This document shows, piece by piece, positions 1 through 6,810 of a stretch of 8,140 nt of DNA; within the stretch, counting starts at the first letter, position 1; each line of letters starts with the position of its first letter. Location of the stretch: positions 1 through 8,140 of the forward strand of contig JAUWDC010000031.1 of the NCBI GenBank assembly GCA_030608985.1. The letters are read 5' to 3'. The stretch comes from Desulfobia sp. GTDB taxonomy: Bacteria; Desulfobacterota; Desulfobulbia; Desulfobulbales; SURF-16. The position numbers were made by a program, and so were the translations under genes. Under the pieces are notes generated by a model. It was not told the origin of the DNA. It ran no database searches and saw only the letters and a list, made by a program, of their open reading frames with translations.

Positions 1-1435
1 AGTGAGAATCCGCATAGCCGTCAAAAAGATCGAGATCAAGGAACGCCGGACCCTGACGATATGCCAGGTTAATGGTCGCGGCATCTTTAGTGGTGGGCTC
101 CATTCCGGCAGCCAGGACAACCAGATCGACATCCAGATCCAGATCTTCACCAAGCAGAGTATCTTTAGCTGTAACAACACAGCCGTCGCCGGAAGCTTCA
201 ACCTTAGTGACAGTCGCTTTGGTGAAGAAGATACCGTCATCCTCCTGGATGCCTTTATAGAACATCTCCATATTGCCTGGAGTTCTCATATGCTGATAGA
301 GGACATAGGCCTTGGCATCAGAATTATTTTCCCTGACATATTTAGCCTGCTTCAAAGCAACCATGGAGGTTACGGAGTTCGCATAAGGGAAATCCTGATC
401 GTTCTCCTCACCACCTGGGCTCATCACAAAGGCAACTGAGTTCATACCGGCAAGCTTACCCTCTTTCGCCATTTTTTCAAATTCGGCATTGGTGACGACC
501 TTGTCATTATCAGCATAGCCGAGATGCTCATATTCAGAAACATCTGCAGGGGTCCAGCCAGTAGCCAGAATGACGGAACCAACTTTCAATCCGTCAGGAT
601 CAACGTCCATGTAATGCTTGAAATTTGCATTTGGATCTTCCAGCTCACCCTTGTCAATCTTATCCTGCTCGTCAACGGCAACCTTGAAAGGAGCATCCCA
701 TTCATTGTCTGTACCGGCTACTTTCAAGCTCGCCAGAAAGTCACCTGGAGAACCAGCAATACGGGCAATTTCCGTTGCTGTTTTAACAGTAATATTAGAA
801 TCACCTTCGACTTCAGCTACAAGAGCGCCAATTGTCGACTCTTCAAGATCTGCATAAGGAGCTTTGGTTGGGAATTGTTTTGCCCAGCCAAGAGCTTTAC
901 CGCCAAGGACATCGGCTTTTTCAATAATAGTGACCTTGTAGCCAGCCTTGGAGGCTTCCCTGGCAGCAGTCAAACCGGCAAGCCCACCACCCATGACCAG
1001 GATATCGTTGGTAAAGGTTTCCAGTTCATAGGGCTCAGGCATTTCAGTCTTTTGGGCCTGAACACAGGCCATACGAACGTAGTCTGTAGCCATTTCATTG
1101 GTATACTCGTCGATGGTCTCCTGGGTCTTTTCCTCAGTCGGCTGCTCTTTACACCAGGCAGCCTGCTCTCGGATGTTACCGCGAACAGTAATGGTGTCAT
1201 CGCCAAGATTAAATTCATCCTGCATTACCCTGCGGGAACATGCACAGATAACAAAGGTATTCACACCATCATTTTTATCAGCCTCTAACATTTCACGACC
1301 GGCAGCTGAACACAGAGCTTCATGGGTTTTGGCTTCCATACCCTGCTCGCTGGCAGCTTCGGTTAAGGCTTCAACATCCAGGGCTTCTCCAATTCCGCAC
1401 CCTGTACAAATATATGTACCGTAATTTTTATCCAT
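1..1435 (-). CDS. qmoB: QmoB, HdrA-like flavoprotein subunit of the quinone-interacting membrane-bound oxidoreductase (3' end cut by the window)
   Basis: About 478 N-terminal residues are present; QmoB is usually around 750 residues, so the C-terminal ferredoxin-type and MvhD-like parts lie past the left edge. The protein opens MDKNYGTYICTGCGIGEA, the typical QmoB start, with C10 and C13, then C42 and C64/C66 (VICACSRR), matching the cysteine-bearing N-terminal domain of HdrA. An FAD-binding Rossmann motif GGGLAG is at residues 149-154, followed by IIEKADVLGGKA. A second dinucleotide-fold segment reads SVILATGWTPAD, and LVVLAAGMEP comes near the edge. Known role of the family: with QmoA and QmoC it passes electrons between menaquinone and AprAB in the cytoplasm-facing part of a membrane complex. 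The ATG at 1435 is preceded by GGAGGAGG at 5-nt spacing. At residues 335-358 the stretch equivalent to the CxGSRD...YCSxxCC motif of QmoA has no cysteine. It lies 11 nt after qmoA and should share its transcript. Confidence 0.95.
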   Translation of the reverse strand, partial: MDKNYGTYICTGCGIGEALDVEALTEAASEQGMEAKTHEALCSAAGREMLEADKNDGVNTFVICACSRRVMQDEFNLGDDTITVRGNIREQAAWCKEQPTEEKTQETIDEYTNEMATDYVRMACVQAQKTEMPEPYELETFTNDILVMGGGLAGLTAAREASKAGYKVTIIEKADVLGGKALGWAKQFPTKAPYADLEESTIGALVAEVEGDSNITVKTATEIARIAGSPGDFLASLKVAGTDNEWDAPFKVAVDEQDKIDKGELEDPNANFKHYMDVDPDGLKVGSVILATGWTPADVSEYEHLGYADNDKVVTNAEFEKMAKEGKLAGMNSVAFVMSPGGEENDQDFPYANSVTSMVALKQAKYVRENNSDAKAYVLYQHMRTPGNMEMFYKGIQEDDGIFFTKATVTKVEASGDGCVVTAKDTLLGEDLDLDVDLVVLAAGMEPTTKDAATINLAYRQGPAFLDLDLFDGYADSH

Positions 1436-1439
1436 TGAT

Positions 1440-1447
1440 CCTCCTCC
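1440..1447 (-). promoter_or_regulatory. Shine-Dalgarno of qmoB overlapping the qmoA stop
   Basis: The minus strand reads GGAGGAGG five bases before the qmoB ATG. Its first base is the last base of the qmoA TAG codon (1449-1447). A ribosome ending qmoA therefore covers the qmoB initiation site, which suggests translational coupling and near-equal output of the two subunits. The overlap is seen directly; the coupling is inferred. Confidence 0.85.
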
Positions 1448-2697
1448 TACTTACCTGCTTGGATTGCTTTTAAGGCTGCGGCAGTGGCACTTTGAGCGCT
1501 GGTCACAACATCAGCAGCTTTCTTGGCACAACCGGCAGAAATCATTCCTGTCTCAGGGTTACTGATGACAAAACCATTGTTGTCGACATCTAATCCAAGG
1601 CTTGCAGCCTGGGATTTAATTGCAGGTTCCATACCTGTGGCGAGTATAGCCAGATCGACTTTCTGCTTAATTTTTTCACCGGTTACCGCGTTTTCAGCAA
1701 CAAGAGTGACACCATCATCTTCAGGAATTATGTCAGCAACCTTACCCTTGATAAAATGAGTATTCTCATCAGCCATTAACTTCTCACGGAATTTCTCATA
1801 TTTTCCAGGAGTACGGAGGTCAATATAAAATACATAAATTGGTGCTTCAGGATATCTCTCACGAATATAAGTGATATGTTTCATACTTGCCATGCAGCAG
1901 ATGTATGAACAGTACTCAAGATGATTTTCGTCACGGGAGCCGGCACACTGGACAAAACCAAAACTCTCAGGCTCTTTATCATCACCTGGACGAAGAATTT
2001 TACCCATGGTAGGACCATTCGGCGCTGCCAGTCGCTCCATTTCCATGTTGGTAATAATGGCATTGCTCTCATTGTATTTAAGATTGTCTATTTTCGCCGG
2101 ATCATACGGATTCCAACCGGTAGCCCATACAATGGAATCAACATTCAGTGTGAATTCCTTGGCTTCCATATCGGTATCAATTGCATCATATTTACAGGCT
2201 TCCTTAATCTTATCAAGGGTATCAGCACTGCAGGCATCTTTATCCAGGACATATTTCATAGGAAATGACATCTCATGGGGACGATAAATGGCTTTAGTTT
2301 TGTTCATACCAAAGTTAAAATCATCATCACGCTCTTCAGCACACACTTCTGTACAGGCATCACAACCGGTACAGTTGTTATTTACATAACGTGGGCTGGT
2401 GACACAGGTCACTTCATAACTTCCTGCAGATCCAGCAACTGTTTTCACCTCAGTTAAGGTGTACATCCGAATTTTACGGTTGTCTTTCACTCGTTTGAAG
2501 TTAATCTCCAAGCCACAGCTTGGCGGACACAGTTTAGGAAAATACTGGTTAAGTTGAGCAACCCGGCCGCCCATGTAAGGGTTTTTCTCTATCAGAAAAA
2601 CGTCCTTACCCACTTCTGCGGCTTCCAGGGCAGCAGTTAAACCGCTGATACCACCACCAACGACCAGAACTGCTCCTTTTGCATTCTGTTCTGACAT
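1447..2697 (-). CDS. qmoA: QmoA, HdrA-like FAD/iron-sulfur subunit of the quinone-interacting membrane-bound oxidoreductase
   Basis: The 416-residue protein is full length for QmoA. An FAD-binding GGGISG motif is at residues 14-19, with FLIEKNPYMGGR after it and the CPPSCGLE segment at 57-64. A [4Fe-4S] motif CxxCxxCxxxC is at C109, C112, C115 and C119. The HdrA-type cysteine cluster FVQCAGSRD...YCSYICC gives C251, C263, C267 and C268. A second nucleotide-fold stretch ends in LAILATGMEP, and the C-terminus has the usual AGCAKKAADVVTSAQSA pattern. Family role: soluble flavoprotein part of QmoABC, which exchanges electrons with AprAB in the cytoplasm during APS reduction. The ATG at 2697 is preceded by AAGGAGGAG (2702-2710). 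It is followed after 11 nt by qmoB. A terminator and about 294 bp separate it from aprA, so it probably has its own promoter or receives limited read-through. Confidence 0.96.
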   Translation of the reverse strand: MSEQNAKGAVLVVGGGISGLTAALEAAEVGKDVFLIEKNPYMGGRVAQLNQYFPKLCPPSCGLEINFKRVKDNRKIRMYTLTEVKTVAGSAGSYEVTCVTSPRYVNNNCTGCDACTEVCAEERDDDFNFGMNKTKAIYRPHEMSFPMKYVLDKDACSADTLDKIKEACKYDAIDTDMEAKEFTLNVDSIVWATGWNPYDPAKIDNLKYNESNAIITNMEMERLAAPNGPTMGKILRPGDDKEPESFGFVQCAGSRDENHLEYCSYICCMASMKHITYIRERYPEAPIYVFYIDLRTPGKYEKFREKLMADENTHFIKGKVADIIPEDDGVTLVAENAVTGEKIKQKVDLAILATGMEPAIKSQAASLGLDVDNNGFVISNPETGMISAGCAKKAADVVTSAQSATAAALKAIQAGK

Positions 2698-2762
2698 GCC
2701 ACTCCTCCTTAAGTAGGGATTAAAATTGTGTAGTTATAACTATTAAATAATTACGTATAGAT

Positions 2763-2844
2763 TTATGTATTACGGATGGCAAATTAAGACTTTCTATCTG
2801 AATCAACGTGATTTTTCAAGCAATTCATCATCCGTAATATATAA
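2763..2844. repeat. Widely spaced 16-bp inverted repeat in the qmoA leader
   Basis: The arms are TTATGTATTACGGATG (2763-2778) and CATCCGTAATATATAA (2829-2844), complementary at 15 of 16 positions, the inner 11 without a mismatch. The 50-bp spacer contains the candidate qmoA promoter. As DNA the arms could be paired operator half-sites on either side of that promoter; as RNA, in read-through transcripts from aprA, they could form a long stem. Other nearby AT-rich sequence shows no coding signal. Confidence 0.6.
2791..2819 (-). promoter_or_regulatory. Candidate qmoAB promoter
   Basis: On the minus strand, TTGAAA (2819-2814) and TAGAAA (2796-2791) are separated by 17 bp, giving an acceptable but not strong sigma70-like match. 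The start would fall near 2784, leaving a leader of about 85 nt. Its placement downstream of the aprA terminator and between two arms of an inverted repeat supports it. A TATAAC hexamer near 2720 is an alternative -10 but lacks a good -35. Confidence 0.4.
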
Positions 2845-2918
2845 TTCGGTAATTGCATTTACCAGAAACTTACCGGCAAAGCAAGAGAACTGAGTAGTTG
2901 ATGTTTCTCGCTACATAG

Positions 2919-2959
2919 AAAAAATCTCCAGGCACCTGCATTCAGGCACCTGGAGATTT
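2919..2959 (-). terminator. Rho-independent terminator of aprBA
   Basis: Minus-strand transcripts leaving aprA form an 11-bp stem (2949-2959 with 2922-2932), a 2x2 internal loop, four further pairs and a CATT-type tetraloop, then run into six U (2924-2919). It begins 33 nt past the aprA stop. The decamer CAGGCACCTG occurs twice as a direct repeat (2929-2938, 2943-2952) within the structure. It separates aprBA from qmoAB, fully or partly. Confidence 0.88.
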
Positions 2960-2991
2960 ATGATACTAGAACAAAATTGAGCGAATACTAT

Positions 2992-5010
2992 TTAGATCCA
3001 AGGTTCGGTCTCAACAATGTTAATTACCTCAACCTTCTCACACTTCCATTCCTGTGTTGCAGGATCGTAAGTAGAGTTAACAAAACACTTCCAGTTCTCG
3101 TCATCAACGTTCGGGAAGTCTGACCTGTAGTAGAAGCCTGGGTAACGGCTTTCCTTACGGAACTCGATGTGGCGGATGTGAGCCTCAACACACCAAATGC
3201 GGTGGTAGTTCTCCCAGGCGCGCATAAGCTCATGCAGGTCACCGGCTGCCATCTTCGCTGCGTCTTCACGGAGGAGCAGGAGAAGATCCAGGCAGATGTT
3301 CAGCAGTTTGCCGGAGGTCATGTAATAGGTCGCAACACCACCACCGTACTCATCGGTGGCTTTCATGAGACGCATCATAAGGCCGGCAGGTTTGCAGTAG
3401 TTGGGGTTAACATTCTCAGCGGTGGACGCGCCAACAAACTCGTGGTAGCGTTTAACCGGTGCGTAGATCTCATCAGCAAGTTCCTGAGGAGTCTGAGCAA
3501 GCTCTGGTGTAAAATCTGCATTATCGCGGCACCATTTAACCATCATCTTAGCACACAGACGACCTTCAAAGTGGGCGCCGGAAGAGAATTTATGGCCGGA
3601 AGCACCAACACCGTCACCAGCTGTGAAGAGACCGTCAACAGTGGTCATCCTGTTGTAGCCCCATTTGTACTTGTGGGCACGGGAGTCATTGGCTACATCA
3701 GGGACCCAATCCTCTTCAGGACCGGAAACCCAGATACCGCAACAACCGGAATGGGAACCAAGCATATAGGGTTCAGTCGGCATAATCTCAGAACCTACTT
3801 TCTCAGGCTCGACGTTTGCACCAGCCCAGAGACCGGCCTGACCAACTGACATATCGAGGAAATCTTCCCACGCCTCAGACTCGAGATGTTTCCAGAATTT
3901 CTTCAGATCTTTCTCGTTCATACCGGCTTCTTTACGCTCATCAAGGAATGCGTTCAGAGCAACGTCGGTGGCCATATAAATAGGACCACGACCGGCTTTC
4001 AGCTCGTTGATCATGAGGTGGTTACGCAGACAGGTAGGGGTAACCGGAGACGCACCATAAGGCATGAATTTCTCCAGTTCGTCTTTAACAGCGTCGCTGT
4101 TTGCATAGAACTCACCAAGGCCGTTCTGTACTTTTGCCTTGAAAAGAAGGAACCACGCGCCAACAGGTCCATAACCGTCTTTGAAACGGGCTGGGGTGAA
4201 GCGGTTTTCCATCATGGTCAGAGTAGCGCCAACCTGAGCACACATGGTGTAGGTAGAGCCGGCATTCCATACAGGATACCAGGCGCGGCCTTTACCCTCA
4301 CCAGTAGAGCGTGGGCGGAAGATGTTTACTGCGCCGCCGCAGGCAACCATCATGGTTTTACATTTGAAAATGTGAACGCAGTTTTCACGGGTAGAGAAAC
4401 CAACCGCGCCGGCGATCTGATTTGATTTGTTCTTGTCAAGCAGCAATTTTACGATGAAAATACGCTCCATGATGTTGTCTTCGCCAAGAGCAGTCTTAGC
4501 AGGCTCTGCAACAATACGCTTGTAAGACTCACCATTAATCATGATCTGCCATTTACCGGTACGGACCGGGGTGCCGCCTTCGCGCAGTGAAGGAGCAGGC
4601 TTGGCGCCGTCGAGGTTATTACCGTCAGCATCTTTTTTCCAAATGGGCAGTCCCCATTCTTCAAACAGTTTAACAGACTCATCAACGTGACGGCCAAGAT
4701 CATAAATGAGATCTTCACGAACAACACCCATGAGATCGTTACGAACCATTTTTACGTAATTTTCAATTGGGTTCTCGCCGATGTAGGTATTAATAGCAGA
4801 AAGGCCCTGGGCAACAGCGCCGGAACGCTCCAGAGCCGCTTTGTCAACCAAGAGAGTTTTCAGACCCTCTGGGGCCCATTTTCCAATCTCGAAAGCGGTA
4901 CCGCACGCAGACATACCACCGCCAACGATCAGCACGTCGCACTCATGCTCCTTAATTTCCGGATTTGGATCAGCATTAAGCTCACCAAGTGGTTTATTAG
5001 GTAATGCCAT
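2992..5010 (-). CDS. aprA: Adenylylsulfate (APS) reductase, alpha subunit (FAD)
   Basis: This 672-residue flavoprotein reduces APS to sulfite and AMP in the cytoplasm, the central step of dissimilatory sulfate reduction; in sulfur oxidation or disproportionation it can run in reverse. It belongs to the fumarate reductase/succinate dehydrogenase flavoprotein superfamily. The FAD-binding VGGGMSACG is at residues 29-37, ERSGAVAQG comes at about 61-69, and FTAGDGVGASGHKFSSGAHFEGR forms the second FAD contact region. Conserved active-site candidates are R270 in ENRF and H420 in GSHSGCCG, which I align with Arg265 and His398 of the Archaeoglobus enzyme (inferred). The length and the ending (ETEPWI) are typical, with no break. 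The ATG at 5010 has AAGGAG (5019-5024) eight bases before it. It lies 67 nt after aprB on the same strand and ends 33 nt before a strong terminator, so aprBA forms one unit. Confidence 0.98.
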   Translation of the reverse strand: MALPNKPLGELNADPNPEIKEHECDVLIVGGGMSACGTAFEIGKWAPEGLKTLLVDKAALERSGAVAQGLSAINTYIGENPIENYVKMVRNDLMGVVREDLIYDLGRHVDESVKLFEEWGLPIWKKDADGNNLDGAKPAPSLREGGTPVRTGKWQIMINGESYKRIVAEPAKTALGEDNIMERIFIVKLLLDKNKSNQIAGAVGFSTRENCVHIFKCKTMMVACGGAVNIFRPRSTGEGKGRAWYPVWNAGSTYTMCAQVGATLTMMENRFTPARFKDGYGPVGAWFLLFKAKVQNGLGEFYANSDAVKDELEKFMPYGASPVTPTCLRNHLMINELKAGRGPIYMATDVALNAFLDERKEAGMNEKDLKKFWKHLESEAWEDFLDMSVGQAGLWAGANVEPEKVGSEIMPTEPYMLGSHSGCCGIWVSGPEEDWVPDVANDSRAHKYKWGYNRMTTVDGLFTAGDGVGASGHKFSSGAHFEGRLCAKMMVKWCRDNADFTPELAQTPQELADEIYAPVKRYHEFVGASTAENVNPNYCKPAGLMMRLMKATDEYGGGVATYYMTSGKLLNICLDLLLLLREDAAKMAAGDLHELMRAWENYHRIWCVEAHIRHIEFRKESRYPGFYYRSDFPNVDDENWKCFVNSTYDPATQEWKCEKVEVINIVETEPWI

Positions 5011-5077
5011 ATTTGATTCTCCTTAAAATTCTATAATTGTAATAATTGAATTCTTCTGTCAATAAACTTAAACAGGC

Positions 5078-5494
5078 TTACTTTGGTGTTGGAAGATCAG
5101 ACTCGAGGAGCAGACACTCATCGTCAAGGTTTGCACCTTTTTCTCCAACATAGGCATTAGCTGCACCCTCAGCGGTAGTCCGGATCGGGAACTTGAAACG
5201 CTTAATGTTGCCATTACGGAATTTAACGGTCCACATAATGTCATTTGTGCCCATCATGGGATGAACCTGGCCACCCATCGGTACGAAGTCATCATACCCA
5301 CGGACCATGATAGCTCCCTGTGGACAAATCTTTACGCAGGAGTAACACTCCCAGCAGGCATCGGGCTCCTGATTGTACGCCAACATCGCCTCTTTGTTCA
5401 GGACCATCAGGTCATTGGGGCAGATGTACATACAGGCAGTCTTATCGCCACCCTTGCAACCATCACATTTGGAAGGATCTACATAGCTTGGCAT
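5078..5494 (-). CDS. aprB: Adenylylsulfate (APS) reductase, beta subunit (two [4Fe-4S])
   Basis: The 138-residue ferredoxin-like subunit carries electrons to the FAD of AprA. Two cluster motifs are clear: C10, C13, C21, C25 (with the family-specific seven-residue insertion CKGGDKTAC) and C47, C50, C53, C57. W48, next to a cluster cysteine, matches the tryptophan placed between cluster and flavin in known structures. The second half (WTVKFRNGNIKRFKFPIRTT) is the family's beta-sheet segment, and the C-terminal tail, which wraps AprA in known structures, is on the short side. The ATG at 5494 is preceded by GAGGAGGT (5501-5508) with six-base spacing. It is the first gene of the aprBA unit, with promoter, operator-like palindrome and leader hairpin upstream. 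Confidence 0.98.
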   Translation of the reverse strand: MPSYVDPSKCDGCKGGDKTACMYICPNDLMVLNKEAMLAYNQEPDACWECYSCVKICPQGAIMVRGYDDFVPMGGQVHPMMGTNDIMWTVKFRNGNIKRFKFPIRTTAEGAANAYVGEKGANLDDECLLLESDLPTPK

Positions 5495-5524
5495 TAATTT
5501 ACCTCCTCATTAAATTGAACTGTT

Positions 5525-5547
5525 TGATTTCACGAAATGTGAAATCA
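5525..5547. promoter_or_regulatory. Perfect 9-bp hairpin in the aprB leader
   Basis: TGATTTCAC (5525-5533) and GTGAAATCA (5539-5547) pair perfectly around GAAAT. In the aprBA transcript it would end about 17 nt before the Shine-Dalgarno, so it could affect mRNA stability or translation, or act as a DNA operator. On the plus strand it is followed by a T-rich run (5550-5559), so it could also stop transcripts entering from antisense of aprB. The AT-rich stem makes it a weak terminator. Confidence 0.6.
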
Positions 5548-5604
5548 CCTTGTTTTTTTGTCTTTTCTTAACCAAATTCATAAGTTAGTGAACATTTCAA
5601 CATA

Positions 5605-5624
5605 AAATGAGTGCTCACTCATTT
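5605..5624. promoter_or_regulatory. TetR-like operator palindrome at the aprBA start region
   Basis: AAATGAGTG (5605-5613) and CACTCATTT (5616-5624) are perfect inverted arms around CT. The core TGAGTG-N2-CACTCA resembles operators of several TetR/AcrR-family repressors (known type of site; the match here is by eye). It lies about +8 to +28 relative to the start predicted from the -35/-10 at 5639-5667, a position where a bound protein would block aprBA transcription. No regulator gene of this family is in the window. Confidence 0.6.
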
Positions 5625-5638
5625 ATAAACGAAAATTT

Positions 5639-5667
5639 TCTATAAAATTTCGGTCGATAAATGTCAA
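5639..5667 (-). promoter_or_regulatory. Promoter of aprBA
   Basis: The minus strand has a consensus -35 TTGACA (5667-5662), a 17-bp spacer, and -10 TATAGA (5644-5639). The predicted start is near 5632, giving a leader of about 138 nt with a palindrome at its start and a hairpin near its end. This is the best promoter match in the window, as expected for highly expressed aprBA. Confidence 0.7.
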
Positions 5668-5728
5668 GGAAAAAAGACAATAACGCCTTCTGATTCGAAC
5701 GATTTTAACTCTTTCTCAATTTTTGAAT

Positions 5729-5758
5729 TTGACAACCTACACAGTGGATGATTACTGT
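5729..5758 (+). promoter_or_regulatory. Candidate promoter of the YkgJ-type gene
   Basis: TTGACA (5729-5734) is followed after 18 bp by TACTGT (5753-5758), which keeps the T, A and final T of a -10 box. A short inverted repeat CACAGT/ACTGTG (5740-5745, 5754-5759) covers the spacer and -10. The start would be near 5765, about 115 nt before the ATG. The remainder of 5668-5879 holds nothing else firm apart from a 38-codon reading frame discussed in the findings. Confidence 0.35.
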
Positions 5759-5879
5759 GGTTCCAATTGATATCAGAAAAGACTCTTTTTCAGCCTTCAA
5801 AGAAGTGTTTCAGACCGTTGCCCGCGTAGAGACAGCGTACATTGAGAAACATAAATTTTACTAATATATAAGGATAGTT

Positions 5880-6803
5880 ATGAGTGACAAAAGTAAAGCC
5901 ATGTTCGGGTTTGACACCAACCCCTCCAACATTATTCCAAAAAAATATACCCTGGACAGCAAGATACGGTTCCGCTGCCATCCAGGTGTTTCATGTTTTA
6001 CAGCCTGCTGCGGTCATATTGATATTATTCTCACACCTTTTGACATTCTTCGGCTCCGGAAACATTTAAATCTTCCTGCGGATGAATTCCTACTCAGATT
6101 TACCACACCAACCTATGTTGAAAAAACCGATTTGCCCGGTGTAAAAATTCACCTGGATAAAGATGGCCGCTGCCCGTTTGTTACCGACAAAGGCTGCACT
6201 ATATATCCGGAACGTCCGTCTGCCTGCCGTTATTACCCTATAGGTATGGCTAATTTTCATGAGGGCGGTCAGGAAGGCATTCAATCGGAAAAATTCTTTT
6301 TTATTGTAAAAGAGGATCACTGCAAAGGTCATGAAGAACCTACGGAGTGGACCATTAAGGAGTGGCGTGCTGATCAGGGGGTTGACCTGTGTGATGAGAT
6401 GAACAGGGAGTGGCTTGAAATCGTCATGCGGCGCCGCTCTTTCGGCCACCAGGCATCCATGAGCGAACAGGCCCAAAAAATGTTCTTTCTGGCGAGTACG
6501 GACACAGACAAATTCCGGGACTTCGTCTTTAACAGTTCTTTCCTTGATACATACGATGTTGATCAGCAGACACTGGATAAGATCAAGGATGATGATATTG
6601 AAATGATGCTCTTTTCATTCCAGTATCTCGCCTCCGCTCTTTTCGGAGCTGGGGATCTAAAAATCAAAGAGGAAAAAATCCAAGAAAGAGTGTCGAAAAT
6701 AGATGATAAAAAAGCAATGGCGGAAGTAAAAGCGGAAGCAACCTACAAAGATTTATTAGCCGAACGTGACAAACTGACTGAGGCCCTGAAAGATAAAAAG
6801 TAA
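5880..6803 (+). CDS. YkgJ-family cysteine-cluster protein, function unknown
   Basis: The 307-residue soluble protein has the cysteine pattern of the YkgJ family (CxxCxxCC-type, proposed zinc or iron-sulfur binding; no known reaction). Cysteines: C33, C39, C43-C44 (RCHPGVSCFTACCG), followed by LTPFDILRLRKHL, then C98, C106, C116 (CPF...GCTIYPERPSACRYYP) and C148. The spacing before the CC pair is wider than CxxC. Residues from about 255 onward are highly charged and helical in look (KEEKIQERVSKIDDKK, LLAERDKLTEALKDKK), a likely coiled coil not part of the core family. No signal peptide or membrane segment is seen. The ATG at 5880 has AAGGA (5870-5874) five bases before it. It is divergent from aprBA and shares its 385-bp intergenic region, so shared control is possible. 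A metal-cluster or maturation role near APS reductase is speculation. Confidence 0.85.
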   Translation: MSDKSKAMFGFDTNPSNIIPKKYTLDSKIRFRCHPGVSCFTACCGHIDIILTPFDILRLRKHLNLPADEFLLRFTTPTYVEKTDLPGVKIHLDKDGRCPFVTDKGCTIYPERPSACRYYPIGMANFHEGGQEGIQSEKFFFIVKEDHCKGHEEPTEWTIKEWRADQGVDLCDEMNREWLEIVMRRRSFGHQASMSEQAQKMFFLASTDTDKFRDFVFNSSFLDTYDVDQQTLDKIKDDDIEMMLFSFQYLASALFGAGDLKIKEEKIQERVSKIDDKKAMAEVKAEATYKDLLAERDKLTEALKDKK

Positions 6804-6810
6804 TTCAGAC

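Noticed and set aside
524..1288. Plus-strand open frame of 254 codons
   Set aside because: It lies antisense to qmoB, whose frame has the expected family motifs and start site; the plus-strand translation has no recognisable motif.
2847..2875. Short inverted repeat CGGTAA/TTACCG upstream of qmoA
   Set aside because: Six base pairs with a long spacer in AT-rich DNA is not above chance.
2797..2914. Minus-strand stop-free stretch of about 35 codons between aprA and qmoA, with protein-like residues (FLVNAITELYITDDELL)
   Set aside because: No ATG, GTG or TTG start in frame, no ribosome binding site, it begins just after the aprBA terminator, and the length is expected by chance.
3169..4425. Two plus-strand open frames of 226 and 179 codons
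   Set aside because: Both lie antisense to aprA, which is complete and conserved; long antisense frames are common opposite such genes.
5525..5547. Rex, CRP/FNR or HcpR operator
   Set aside because: Half-sites TGATTTCAC/GTGAAATCA do not match TTGTnA-type, TGTGA-N6-TCACA or TTGAT-N4-ATCAA patterns in order and spacing; kept only as an unassigned hairpin.
5790..5981. Minus-strand 63-codon frame overlapping the start of the YkgJ-type gene
   Set aside because: It is antisense to the conserved cysteine-rich N-terminus and leader, and has no ribosome binding site or recognisable motif.
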